Assembly (NCBI RefSeq): GCF_017573545.1
Contig: NZ_JAGEOK010000006.1
Coordinates: 62,001-126,000, forward strand
Length of the DNA stretch: 64,000 bases
Source: Actinomadura nitritigenes
GTDB lineage: Bacteria; Actinomycetota; Actinomycetes; Streptosporangiales; Streptosporangiaceae
Direction of reading: 5' to 3'
The stretch's first letter is position 1; every line of letters begins with the position of its first letter. The translations under genes were made by a program, and so were the position numbers. Below the pieces are notes generated by a model. That model was not told the origin of the DNA and searched no databases. It saw only the letters and a program-made list of their open reading frames with translations. This document shows positions 26,655-34,733 of the stretch, piece after piece.

Positions 26655-26701
26655 GAGTTGATACGTCAACTCTAGGCCCGAAGGAGTTGATGCGACAACT
26701 C
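26655..26701. promoter_or_regulatory. Twin MarR-type operators
   Basis: Two 18-bp palindromes, GAGTTGATACGTCAACTC (26655-26672) and GAGTTGATGCGACAACTC (26684-26701), differ at two positions and have centres 29 bp apart. One is close to each divergent gene. The marR gene also has TATCCT (26715-26720) seven bases before its ATG, suggesting a leaderless transcript. Confidence 0.75.
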
Positions 26702-26727
26702 CACTGGTCGCGGCTATCCTCGGCGAC

Positions 26728-27216
26728 ATGGCGGAGCCTCGATCGCTGGAACCACAGGAGTGGGAGTTCTGGGATACCTGGATGCGCGCGCAGCGCCTGC
26801 TCACCAGCGAGCTGGAGCGTGGTCTGCAGCGTGACTGCGACGTCTCGAAGGCCGAGTTCAGCGTGCTGGTGACGCTGTGGCAGGCCGGCGGCCGGGAGAT
26901 GCGCGTCGGAGAGCTCTCCGAGTCGCTCGACTGGGACAAGAGCCGCGTCTCCCATCAGCTGACGCGGATGGAGAAGCGCGGCTTCGTCGAACGCACCCGG
27001 TACGGGGCCGACGGTCGCCGCGCGGGGATCGGGCTGACCGACGAGGGCCGCCGCGCCGCCCGGAAGGCCGTCCTCGTGCACGGCGACAACATCCGCCGCC
27101 ACTTCCTCGACTCACTGACCCCCGAGCAGGCATCCGTCATCCGAGCCTGGAGCGAGCAAGCAGTCGAACGCCTCGAGCCGCACCGCAGCGAGACCGTCGG
27201 CGACGGCGCGTCCTAG
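26728..27216 (+). CDS. MarR-family transcriptional regulator
   Basis: 162 residues with the MarR winged helix-turn-helix: VSKAEFSVLVTLWQAGG, RVGELSESLDWDKSRVSHQL and TRMEKRGFVERTRYGADGRR (the wing), ending with a dimerisation helix. It probably represses itself and the FMN reductase through the twin palindromes between the genes. One cysteine (in CDVSKAEF, about residue 37) precedes the DNA-binding domain and could sense oxidants, but this is only a possibility. Confidence 0.88.
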   Translation: MAEPRSLEPQEWEFWDTWMRAQRLLTSELERGLQRDCDVSKAEFSVLVTLWQAGGREMRVGELSESLDWDKSRVSHQLTRMEKRGFVERTRYGADGRRAGIGLTDEGRRAARKAVLVHGDNIRRHFLDSLTPEQASVIRAWSEQAVERLEPHRSETVGDGAS

Positions 27217-27244
27217 ACCGCGCCCGCACCACCCTTCAGAGACG

Positions 27245-27258
27245 CCGCCGTTCGGCGG
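27245..27258. terminator. Small hairpin between MarR and TetR gene ends
   Basis: CCGCC pairs with GGCGG around a GTTC loop at 27245-27258, between convergent genes. Short and without a T-run; weak. Confidence 0.3.
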
Positions 27259-27309
27259 ACGACCAGTCCGCGGAGGCGTTCGAGCTGGTCGGAGTCGCCA
27301 TGACGTCAA

Positions 27310-27948
27310 TCACGGCGTGGGGGCTGGGGGCCGGGGGCTCGCGGTCGCGGCGGGCCAGGCGGCGAGGGCGAGTTCGGCCACCGGCCGCAGGTCCGCGGCC
27401 GTCGCGCCGTCGGCGGCCCGCTGGGAGAAGCCCTGGAGGACGGTCGCCATGTACTGGGCGAGCGCCCGGGTGTCGGTGGAACCGGGGAGTTCGCCCGCGC
27501 GGACGGCCTCGTCGAAGCGTTCGGTGAAGGCGTCGACGTTGGCGTTGCGGATGTCGCGCAGGAACGCCTCGATGTCGGCGTCCTTGAGGGTGACGTTGGT
27601 GGCCGAGCGCATGATCAGGCAGCCCGCCGGGTGGGACGGGTCGGTGTAGATCTCGGTGGCCTCGCGCAGAACGCGCGCGAAGACGTCCCGGGCGGTGCGC
27701 TCCTCGCGGAGGGCGGCGCCCGCGAAGCCCGCCGGCTCCGACGCCTGGTAGGCGGCGACGGCCTCCTTGAACAGGGCCTTCTTGTCGCCGAAGGCGGCGT
27801 ACAGGCTCGCGGGCCGGATGCCCATGGCCGCCGTCAGGTCGCCGACGGAGGTGGCCTCGTAGCCGCGCTCCCAGAACATCTCGACGGCCGTGGCGAGCGC
27901 CCGGTCGCGGTCGAAGGTGCGGGGACGCCCCCGGCGGCTCTCGGTCAT
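27310..27948 (-). CDS. TetR-family transcriptional regulator
   Basis: 212 residues. The N-terminal HTH reads RALATAVEMFWERGYEATSV and LTAAMGIRPASLYAAFGDKK, typical of TetR, and the rest is the all-helical ligand/dimer domain with a Pro-rich tail. It resembles the TetR group that senses small hydrophobic or electrophilic compounds and controls adjacent reductases. It is divergent from an SDR gene, and two repeat elements lie between their starts. ATG 27948 is used. Confidence 0.86.
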   Translation of the reverse strand: MTESRRGRPRTFDRDRALATAVEMFWERGYEATSVGDLTAAMGIRPASLYAAFGDKKALFKEAVAAYQASEPAGFAGAALREERTARDVFARVLREATEIYTDPSHPAGCLIMRSATNVTLKDADIEAFLRDIRNANVDAFTERFDEAVRAGELPGSTDTRALAQYMATVLQGFSQRAADGATAADLRPVAELALAAWPAATASPRPPAPTP

Positions 27949-27958
27949 GCCCCAATTC

Positions 27959-28014
27959 TAGAGCAAGCACTCAACAAACCGTGCTACGTTCTTTCTTGAG
28001 CAATCACTCAACAA
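27959..28014. promoter_or_regulatory. Duplicated TetR-type operator
   Basis: A 17-bp unit GAGCAANCACTCAACAA occurs at 27961-27977 and 27998-28014, 37 bp apart, with one difference. The second copy sits in a palindrome TTGAG-N6-CTCAA (27996-28011); the first is a weaker version. The elements lie between the divergent TetR and SDR starts. Confidence 0.65.
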
Positions 28015-28029
28015 GTGAGGGGCAGGGTC

Positions 28030-28785
28030 ATGGAACGTCTCGCGGGCAAGGTCGCGCTGGTCACCGGCGGCAGCCGCGGCATCGGACGGGCCGTCGCGCG
28101 GCGGCTGGCGGCCGACGGGGCCACCGTCGCGCTGACCTACGGGCGGGACGCCGCCGCCGCGGACGAGACCGTCCGGACCATCGAGAAGGACGGCGGGCGC
28201 GCGGTCGCCCTGCACGCCGAGCTGGGCCGGCACGGTGACGCAGCGGCGCTCTGGGAGGCGTTCGACGAGGGGACCGGCAACGCCCGCGTCGACATCGTGG
28301 TCAACAACGCGGGCATCGGCCGCAGCGCGGACCTGGCCGGCCTCACCGAGGAAGAGTTCGACGAGGTGTTCGCGGTGAACGTCCGCGCGCCGTTCTTCAT
28401 CGTCCAGCAGGCGCTGCCCCGGCTCAACGACGGCGGACGGATCGTGAACATCTCCAGCGGCGCGGCCCGCCTCGCGATGCCGGAGGCGATCGCCTACGGC
28501 TCGACCAAGGGCGCCCTGGACACCTTCACCCTCAACCTCGCCAAGGCGCTCGGCCCGCGCGGGATCACGGTCAACTCCGTCGCGCCCGGGATCATCGACA
28601 CCGACGTCAACGCCGGGTGGCTGCGCGGGAACGCCGAGGCGTGGGAGCACGCGTCGTCCCTCTCCGCGCTCGGCCGGGTCGGCACCCCCGAGGACGTCGC
28701 GGACGTCGTGGCCTTCCTCGCCTCCGACGACGCCCGCTGGGTGACCGGACGCGTCGTCGACGCCACCGGCGGCTCCGCCCTCTGA
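28030..28785 (+). CDS. SDR family oxidoreductase (FabG-like)
   Basis: 251 residues with all SDR hallmarks: TGGSRGIGRAVARRL (cofactor), NNAGIGRS, catalytic Ser in NISSGAARL, YGSTKGALDTF (YxxxK), and the C-terminal VTGRVVDATGG. It resembles 3-oxoacyl-ACP reductase-like enzymes, NADP-dependent. The substrate is not readable. ATG 28030 is preferred over the upstream in-frame start at 28015 because a G-rich SD lies between them. It is controlled, by inference, by the divergent TetR. Confidence 0.9.
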   Translation: MERLAGKVALVTGGSRGIGRAVARRLAADGATVALTYGRDAAAADETVRTIEKDGGRAVALHAELGRHGDAAALWEAFDEGTGNARVDIVVNNAGIGRSADLAGLTEEEFDEVFAVNVRAPFFIVQQALPRLNDGGRIVNISSGAARLAMPEAIAYGSTKGALDTFTLNLAKALGPRGITVNSVAPGIIDTDVNAGWLRGNAEAWEHASSLSALGRVGTPEDVADVVAFLASDDARWVTGRVVDATGGSAL

Positions 28786-28809
28786 ACACCATGGCCTGAC
28801 CGCGCCCCG

Positions 28810-28832
28810 CTCACCGATCAGGGCCCGGTGAG
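28810..28832. terminator. Hairpin between SDR and aminotransferase ends
   Basis: CTCACCG (28810-28816) pairs with CGGTGAG (28826-28832) around nine bases. It overlaps the stop codon of the minus-strand aminotransferase and follows the SDR stop by 25 bp. Confidence 0.4.
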
Positions 28833-29615
28833 GGGTTCGGCCTGGTACGCCTCGTGGAGCAGGTCCAGGAAGCGGGGCGCTTCGGGGACGGGCGCCGAAC
28901 CGAACCGGTGGACGGCGACGCCCGGCGTCCAGGAGTTCATGACCACGGCGCCGGCCAGCCCCGGCACGTCGGCGGGCGTGACCTCCTGGACGCGCTGCGG
29001 GACGCCGAGGCCGTCGAGCCGCCGCCGGACGATCCCCATCGTCGTCCCGACCAGCATCGCGGCGTCGGGCCACACCACGGCGTCGCCGTCCCAGAACGCG
29101 AGGTTCCAGATCGTGGCCTCGCTGAACCGGCCGCGCCGGTCGACGAACGCGGCGTCGTCGAAGCCGTCCCGGACGGCCCGCCGCATGAAGTAGGTCTTGG
29201 CCACCTCGCCGACGTGCTTGACGGCGGGCAGGACCCGTTCGTACTCGACCGTCGCCAGGGCCAGCGGCCCCGGCGGGCCGGACGCGGGCGGCCCGGTGCG
29301 GACCAGGACGTCGAGCTCCGCGGCCTCGCCCGCGGCGAACTCCCCCGGGGCCGCGTAGACGGTGGCCGTCAGCGAGACGTCCGGGGGGCTCGCCTCCAGC
29401 GCCGTCCGCAGGAAGGACCGCACCCGGTCGTCGGGCAGCGCCCGGCCGAACAGCTCCACCGACGCGAACCGCAGCCGCTCCAGGTGCAGGTCGAGGCCCC
29501 GGATCCGTCCTCCGCGCACCTGCATGGCGGTGAAGTGGGCGTAGCCCGCGAAGGCGAGCGGCGCCAAGTCCCCGGCGGTCGCCGCGCGACCGTTGCGGTG
29601 GGCGAGTGTCGTCAT
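28818..29615 (-). CDS. Class IV PLP-dependent aminotransferase
   Basis: 265 residues, fold type IV. The PLP lysine is in HVGEVAKTYFMRRA, the cofactor-binding Glu is in FSEATIWNLAFWDGD, and substrate-loop residues are near the N-terminal GYAHFTAMQVRGG. Members include branched-chain aminotransferase, D-amino acid aminotransferase and aminodeoxychorismate lyase; which one cannot be told. GGAG is 8 bp before ATG 29615. The promoter has an unusually long, palindromic spacer next to a divergent MerR gene, so MerR activation is likely. Confidence 0.84.
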   Translation of the reverse strand: MTTLAHRNGRAATAGDLAPLAFAGYAHFTAMQVRGGRIRGLDLHLERLRFASVELFGRALPDDRVRSFLRTALEASPPDVSLTATVYAAPGEFAAGEAAELDVLVRTGPPASGPPGPLALATVEYERVLPAVKHVGEVAKTYFMRRAVRDGFDDAAFVDRRGRFSEATIWNLAFWDGDAVVWPDAAMLVGTTMGIVRRRLDGLGVPQRVQEVTPADVPGLAGAVVMNSWTPGVAVHRFGSAPVPEAPRFLDLLHEAYQAEPLTGP

Positions 29616-29654
29616 CGGCGTCTCCAGCGGTGCGGAATGATCGTTCGCGGGGCG

Positions 29655-29686
29655 ACGTTACGGCCTCACACCGGTGAGAAGGTCAA
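29655..29686 (-). promoter_or_regulatory. MerR-type promoter with 20-bp palindromic spacer
   Basis: On the minus strand, -35 TTGACC (29686-29681) and -10 TAACGT (29660-29655) are separated by 20 bp instead of 17. CTCAC/GTGAG (29665-29669 and 29674-29678) forms a dyad within the spacer. This is the geometry of promoters that MerR proteins activate by untwisting DNA. It would drive the aminotransferase and overlap the upstream region of the merR gene. Confidence 0.7.
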
Positions 29687-29700
29687 GCAAGGACGGTGAC

Positions 29701-30054
29701 ATGCTGATCGGGGAGTTGTCCCGGCGGACCGGGGTCAGCGCGCGGCTGCTGCGGTACTACGAGGAGCAGGGCCTGCTCGCGGCCGGGCGCGACGCGAACG
29801 GCTACCGGCGCTACTCCGGCGACTCCGTGGCGACCGTCCGGAAGATCCGCGTCCTGCTGGAGGCGGGCCTGTCCACCGAGGTGATCCGGCAGATGCTCCC
29901 CTGCACGCGGGACGCCCGGCCCGAGTTCGACTGGTGCTCCGGCATCCGCGACCTCCTGGACCGGGAGCTGGCGGCCCTGGACGACCGCATCGAGGGACTC
30001 CAGCGCAACCGGGGCGCGATCGCCGGATTCCTGGCACAGCCCGGCGAAGGCTAA
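29701..30054 (+). CDS. MerR-family transcriptional regulator
   Basis: 117 residues. The winged HTH MLIGELSRRTGVSARLLRYY begins at the start codon, then EEQGLLAAGRDANGYRRYSG. A coiled-coil dimerisation helix ends the protein, with cysteines in MLPCTRDA and DWCSGI that could bind a metal or sense redox, though the metal-sensor pattern is not clear. AAGGA precedes ATG 29701. It probably activates the divergent aminotransferase through the long-spacer promoter. It ends 9 bp from the stop of the convergent CGNR gene. Confidence 0.87.
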   Translation: MLIGELSRRTGVSARLLRYYEEQGLLAAGRDANGYRRYSGDSVATVRKIRVLLEAGLSTEVIRQMLPCTRDARPEFDWCSGIRDLLDRELAALDDRIEGLQRNRGAIAGFLAQPGEG

Positions 30055-30063
30055 GCGGACGGG

Positions 30064-30582
30064 TCAGTCCTTCTTGGCCGTGGTCCTGCGGCGGGCGCGG
30101 TAGGCGGCCACGGTGGTCCGGCTGGCGCAGGTGTTGGAGCAGAACCGGCGGCTGCGGTTGCGGGAGTCGTCGACGTAGAAGCGCGCGCAGCCGTCCGCCT
30201 GGCACCGGCCCACGGTGACGTCGGGGTCGCCGCAGATCACATGGGCGAGCGCGGCGGCGCAGCTGCGGCCGAGCCACGACGCGGCGTCCTCCCCGTCCTG
30301 CGCGAAGTGCAGGTGAGGACCGCCGGCCTCGTCGTGCGTGCTCACGTGTATCGAAGGCGGGAACTCCGCCAGGAGTCGGTTGACCGGGTCGATCGGGCCC
30401 GAATCCGCGACGGCCTCGACCGCGTCGCGCACGGCCGGGAGGAGTTCCGCGAGCGCGTCGGCGTCCGGTTCGGCGACGCGGTGCTGGGCGAAGAACTCCC
30501 GCCGCAGGTCACTCGGGTCGTCGCCGTTCGCCAGTTCGACGGCCAGCTTCGCCAGATTGCCAATGTAGGCGACATAACGCAC
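30064..30582 (-). CDS. CGNR zinc-finger transcriptional regulator
   Basis: 172 residues. The C-terminus has the CGNR-type zinc finger CQADGCARFYVDDSR followed by RRFCSNTCASRTTVAAYRARR (CxxxxC...CxxxC), thought to bind DNA; the N-terminal part is the ABATE-like helical domain. GTG 30582 is used, with AGGAGG upstream. It may regulate the divergent gene 36 bp away; a -35 like TTGACC (30583-30588) lies between them. Confidence 0.85.
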   Translation of the reverse strand: MRYVAYIGNLAKLAVELANGDDPSDLRREFFAQHRVAEPDADALAELLPAVRDAVEAVADSGPIDPVNRLLAEFPPSIHVSTHDEAGGPHLHFAQDGEDAASWLGRSCAAALAHVICGDPDVTVGRCQADGCARFYVDDSRNRSRRFCSNTCASRTTVAAYRARRRTTAKKD

Positions 30583-30618
30583 TTGACCACCTACCTCCTC
30601 GCCCGCATAGTAGGCCGC

Positions 30619-31320
30619 ATGAGCATGAACACCGGCTACATTGCCAGATCCGCGGGGACCGCCGCCGAGTCACTGATGCGTGCGGGGCAGTGGGACCTGG
30701 CACTCGACCTGCCCGCCGCCCGCGCGACGGCGCTGCGGGCGGAGATCCTCACCGACCGGTTCTTCTGGCGCCTCGACGATCCGGCCGAGGCGGAGACCGC
30801 CGTCGCCGCGCTGTGCGAGGAGGACCCGGCGCACGGCGGGTTCCACGACGCCCAGCTCGCCTACACACGCCTGCTCTTCGGCCTCGACCCGCGCCCCGGC
30901 GACGAGGCGCGGGTGCGCGCCGGCTTCGCCGCCGCGTCCGGGGACGAACGGCTCGCGGGCTGGGCCGCCTTCTGGACGGGCATCGTCACCGAGAAGTTCG
31001 ACGGCGCGCCGGAGCGGGCGAAGGCGTCCTACAGCGAGGCCCTGGACTCGGCGGTGAGGGACGAGGACCTCCTGCTGGAGTCCTACGCGATCCGGCACCT
31101 GGGCGCCCTGGCCCTGGAGAGCGGCGACGCGTCCGGACTCGATGACCTGCGCAGGTCGTACCGGCTCCGCGCCGCACTCGGCGCCCGCCCGCAGACGGCC
31201 GCCGCCGCGGCCACCTACGCCGCCGAACTGCCCCCGGGCCCCGAGGCCGACGAGCTGAACCGGCTCGCCGCGCTGACGGCCCGCGAGCTCGGCCTCACCT
31301 GGCTGGCCGAGGGCCTGTGA
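30619..31320 (+). CDS. Hypothetical protein with TPR-like helices, 233 aa
   Basis: I do not recognise a named family. The protein is soluble, Ala-rich and almost entirely helical. Repeats of about 35 residues, such as AGWAAFWTGIVTEKFDGAPE and ESYAIRHLGALALESGDASG, look like degenerate tetratricopeptide helices, so a scaffold role is possible. ATG 30619 (or 30625) gives a start with CATAGT 30606-30611 eight bases upstream, so it may be leaderless. It lies between a CGNR regulator and a DUF4132 gene. Confidence 0.6.
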   Translation: MSMNTGYIARSAGTAAESLMRAGQWDLALDLPAARATALRAEILTDRFFWRLDDPAEAETAVAALCEEDPAHGGFHDAQLAYTRLLFGLDPRPGDEARVRAGFAAASGDERLAGWAAFWTGIVTEKFDGAPERAKASYSEALDSAVRDEDLLLESYAIRHLGALALESGDASGLDDLRRSYRLRAALGARPQTAAAAATYAAELPPGPEADELNRLAALTARELGLTWLAEGL

Positions 31321-31372
31321 GCGCGCCCGTGCGGACCTCCGGTGTCAGCCCTCTGCCCTAACGTGCAGCCGC

Positions 31373-34051
31373 ATGGTCGTTCATCCCCCTGCTTCCCGTG
31401 ACGAGAACGTTCTGGACATCCCCGATGCCTGGCTGGAGGACCTGGTCCCCCGGCGCGGGGGCCTGGTCGCGGCGCCCGAGACCGTCCCGGACCAGGAGGC
31501 GCACGCCGCGGTCCGCGACGGCCTGGGGGCCTCGGAGCCCCTCGTCCGCAAGGTGCTGGAATACCGGGGCACCGTCCCCGAACTCGCCGAGGCGGGGCTC
31601 GCCTACCTGAGGGGCGACGCGACCCCGCTGGGGGCGGCGGTCGTCGCGCGCGTGGAGACGATGGCGCGGCTGAGGTCGCGGTTCGCCTGCGACCCCGCCT
31701 GGGCCGACCACCTGGCGGCCGAGCACGGGCTCGCCTTCGCCGCCTGCGCGTTCGCCGAGATCGAGGACGTCTCCGTCCTGCCCGGTGGCGGGACACCCCT
31801 GCTCGACGAGGGGCCGGCCTACGTGCTGCGCGGCCTGGGCGACCTCGACCACGCGCACTGGGCGGCGGGCCCCGCGGGCCTGCGGATGCGGGCGCTCCTG
31901 GCCGCGGCGGGCGAGGACGACCGGTCCGCGGCCGCGCGGGCGCTGGACGGGCGCCGCCAGGGGCCGGTCCAGCGGCTGATCGCGGCCTTCCTGATGCCGG
32001 ACCGGACGGACTGGGTGGACGAGTGCTGCCAGGAACCGCCGAAGCGCCTCTCGTACTTCACCTCGTTCGGCGCCAAGATGCTGTGGTGGTCGCTGGGCAC
32101 CGCCGAGCAGGTCGAGCGGCTCGGCGACTGGGCCGTCCTGCAGGCCGGCGAACGGGACCCCGACGTGCTCTGCACCGTGGTCGACGGGCTGGGCGAGGCG
32201 GCGGCCCCGGTGCTGGCGCGGTCGCTGGACGGCGACGCAGAACCGAAGGAGCGGCGCCGCATCGCGGACGCGCTGGCGCGCATCCCCGGCGACGAGGCGT
32301 TCCGGCTCATGGGCGGCCGCCTCGACGCGGTGAACGTCCTGCCCGCGATGGAGGCGATGATCGAGCGCTTCCCCGTGCGGGCGCTGCGGATCCTGCCGGA
32401 GCTGGGCACCGGCACCTCCCGGCGGTCGTCGATGGCGGCGGGGCTGCTGAACGCGCACCTCCAGGCGCGCCCCCGCCTGCTCGCGGCGGCGGCACCGGAA
32501 CTGGACGCGCGGACCCTGGAGGCGCTCCACGCCCTCCAGGCGGGGCGCGCGGCCGAGGCACCGGACGAGCAGGTGCCCGCGGCCCTGCGGAAGGGCACGC
32601 GGAAGAGAGGACCCGCGTGGGCGCGTCCCACCGCGATGCCGCAGATCCTGCTGCGGGGCCGCGAGCACGCCCTGCCCCCGGCGGCGACCGGGCACCTCGT
32701 CGCGGCGCTGAGCGAGGCGACCTCGGGGCACCCGCCGGCCCAGGACCTGCGGGCCGCGCTCGACGCGCTCGACCCCGGGTCGCTCGCCGAGTTCGGCTGG
32801 AGCCTGTTCGCCCGGTGGCGGGCGTCCGGCCAGGCGGCGCGGACCGGCTGGGCGCTGGCGCAGCTGGGCTGGACCGGCGACGACGAGGCCGCGCGGCGGC
32901 TGGGCGGGATGGCCCGTTCCTGGCCCGGCCAGAACGGGATCCAGCTGCCGCTGAAGGCGCTCGACGTCCTCGCCGGGATCGGCACCGACGTGGCGGTCAT
33001 GCAGCTGCACCTCGTCGCGGAGAAGGCGCGGCCCAAGCGGCTCAAGAAGCGGGCGGGGCAGCTGCTGACCGAGGTCGCCGACGACCGCGGCCTCACGATG
33101 GAGCAGCTCGGCGACCGGATCGTCCCCGACTTCGGCCTCGACGCCGACGGCGGCATGACGCTCGGCTACGGGCCCCGGACGTTCACGGTGGGCTTCGACG
33201 AGCAGCTGAAGCCGGTCGTGTTCGACGACCGCGGCACGCTCCGCAAGACGCTGCCCAGGCCCGGCGCCAAGGACGACCCGGAGGCGGCGCCCGCCGCGCA
33301 CCGGGCGTTCACCGGCCTGAAGAAGGACGTCCGCACGGTCGCCGCCGACCAGATCCGCCGGCTGGAGCGGGCCATGGCCGAGCAGCGGCGGTGGACGACC
33401 GGCGACTTCCGGCGGCTGTTCGTCCGGCACCCGCTGCTGTGGCACCTCGTCAGGCGCCTGGTCTGGCTGCACGACGGGGACGGGGCCGGTCCCGTCGCGT
33501 TCCGGATCGCCGAGGACCGCACGTTCGCCGACGCGGACGACGAGTCCCTGGTGCTCCCGGAGTCCGGCGAGGTCCGGATCGCCCATCCGCTGCACCTGGG
33601 CGAGAGCCTGCCGGCCTGGTCCGGGGTGTTCGCCGACTACGAGATCCTCCAGCCGTTCCCGCAGCTCGGCCGTCCCGTCCACGCGTTCACGGCGGAGGAG
33701 GCCGCCGGCAGCCGGCTCGACCGGGTCGCGGGCACCGTGGTCGGGGTCGGGAAGGTGCTGGGCCTGGAACGCCGGGGCTGGGAGCGCGGCGCAGCGCAGG
33801 ACTCGGGCGTGCAGCACTGCCTGACCCGCCGTGCGGCGGGACGCACGGTCATGCTGGACGTGAGCCCCGGCTTCCCGGTCATGTCCCCCGCCGACTGGCC
33901 CGAGCAGACGCTCGGCCCCGTCTGGATCGCCGAGTCCGAGGTGTCCGATCCCTACCTGACGGAGGCGACGTTCGGGGAGCTGGACGACGTCGCGGCCTCC
34001 GAACTGCTCCTCACCCTGCACGATCTCGCCGCCCAGGCAGCGCCCGCATAG
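31373..34051 (+). CDS. DUF4132 (MolR-like) protein
   Basis: 892 residues. The C-terminal 300 residues match the DUF4132 domain, with FTGLKKDVRTVAADQIRRLE, TTGDFRRLFVRHPLLWHLVR and VRIAHPLHLGESLPAWSGVF. The long N-terminal part is helical and HEAT-repeat-like. The biochemical function is unknown; the E. coli relative MolR is poorly understood. The upstream TAACGT (31359-31364) is eight bases before ATG 31373, suggesting leaderless expression. The small helical gene just upstream ends 52 bp before and may be linked. Confidence 0.8.
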   Translation: MVVHPPASRDENVLDIPDAWLEDLVPRRGGLVAAPETVPDQEAHAAVRDGLGASEPLVRKVLEYRGTVPELAEAGLAYLRGDATPLGAAVVARVETMARLRSRFACDPAWADHLAAEHGLAFAACAFAEIEDVSVLPGGGTPLLDEGPAYVLRGLGDLDHAHWAAGPAGLRMRALLAAAGEDDRSAAARALDGRRQGPVQRLIAAFLMPDRTDWVDECCQEPPKRLSYFTSFGAKMLWWSLGTAEQVERLGDWAVLQAGERDPDVLCTVVDGLGEAAAPVLARSLDGDAEPKERRRIADALARIPGDEAFRLMGGRLDAVNVLPAMEAMIERFPVRALRILPELGTGTSRRSSMAAGLLNAHLQARPRLLAAAAPELDARTLEALHALQAGRAAEAPDEQVPAALRKGTRKRGPAWARPTAMPQILLRGREHALPPAATGHLVAALSEATSGHPPAQDLRAALDALDPGSLAEFGWSLFARWRASGQAARTGWALAQLGWTGDDEAARRLGGMARSWPGQNGIQLPLKALDVLAGIGTDVAVMQLHLVAEKARPKRLKKRAGQLLTEVADDRGLTMEQLGDRIVPDFGLDADGGMTLGYGPRTFTVGFDEQLKPVVFDDRGTLRKTLPRPGAKDDPEAAPAAHRAFTGLKKDVRTVAADQIRRLERAMAEQRRWTTGDFRRLFVRHPLLWHLVRRLVWLHDGDGAGPVAFRIAEDRTFADADDESLVLPESGEVRIAHPLHLGESLPAWSGVFADYEILQPFPQLGRPVHAFTAEEAAGSRLDRVAGTVVGVGKVLGLERRGWERGAAQDSGVQHCLTRRAAGRTVMLDVSPGFPVMSPADWPEQTLGPVWIAESEVSDPYLTEATFGELDDVAASELLLTLHDLAAQAAPA

Positions 34052-34070
34052 GCGGGGCCCGGCGGCGCCG

Positions 34071-34643
34071 TCACTCGGGCTGCTCGGCCTTGGTGACGGC
34101 GCGGACGGCCGGGCGGAGGATCTCGACGACGCGGTCGGGGTCGGCGTCGGCCAGGTGGTCGAGCGCGAGGAGGTGGCGGCCGAGGGCGATCCCGATCAGC
34201 ATCGCGTTGACGACGGCCGCGCGCAGGTCGGCGTCCTCGTCGGGGATGGCCTGCCCGATCCCCTCCTTGCGGAGCCGCGCCGCGGACCGGAACGCGCGGG
34301 CGGCCTCCGGGTGGGTCAGCATCGACCGCAGGAGGGCCAGCGACTCGACCGGTTCCTCGGCCAGCGAGGTGCGGAGCCGGTCGAGCAGCTGCTCGGCGAC
34401 CTCGTCGGCCGTGCCGCCGGGCATCCAGCTCGCGCCCGCCTCGATGGCCCGCGCGAAGAGCTTCTCCTTGCTGCCGAAGTAGTGCATGACCAGGCCGGGG
34501 TCGACGCCCGCGGCGGTGGCGACCGCACGGATGGTGGTCCGGTCGTAGCCGGCGTCGGCGAAGATCCGACGGGCGTGCTCGAGGATGCGGGCCTGCGTGG
34601 CGCGCCGCTGCTCGGCCCGGGACCCGCCCGCTGGAGTGCTCAC
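34071..34643 (-). CDS. TetR-family transcriptional regulator
   Basis: 190 residues. The HTH (ILEHARRIFADAGYDRTTIR, VATAAGVDPGLVMHYFGSKE) is canonical. The C-terminal domain with EALLRSM-type and ALGRHLLALDHLA helices resembles the TetR group with a PF17920-like tail. It is divergent from a SnoaL-like gene; the 90 bp between holds several CGTTGA repeats. It is convergent with the DUF4132 gene, 19 bp apart. Confidence 0.86.
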   Translation of the reverse strand: MSTPAGGSRAEQRRATQARILEHARRIFADAGYDRTTIRAVATAAGVDPGLVMHYFGSKEKLFARAIEAGASWMPGGTADEVAEQLLDRLRTSLAEEPVESLALLRSMLTHPEAARAFRSAARLRKEGIGQAIPDEDADLRAAVVNAMLIGIALGRHLLALDHLADADPDRVVEILRPAVRAVTKAEQPE

Positions 34644-34659
34644 CTTCTCATTCTATGAG

Positions 34660-34721
34660 CGTTGACCGGGACGGCCTTTCGTTCTACATTCGTTGAACCA
34701 GTCATACAACGCACGTTGAAC
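34660..34721. promoter_or_regulatory. CGTTGA repeats between TetR and SnoaL genes
   Basis: CGTTGA(A)C occurs at 34660-34667, 34691-34698 and 34714-34721. CGTTG at 34691 and CAACG at 34708-34712 also make a dyad. These are likely TetR half-sites; the exact operator is not certain. Confidence 0.4.
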
Positions 34722-34733
34722 GAAGGAGCGGCC

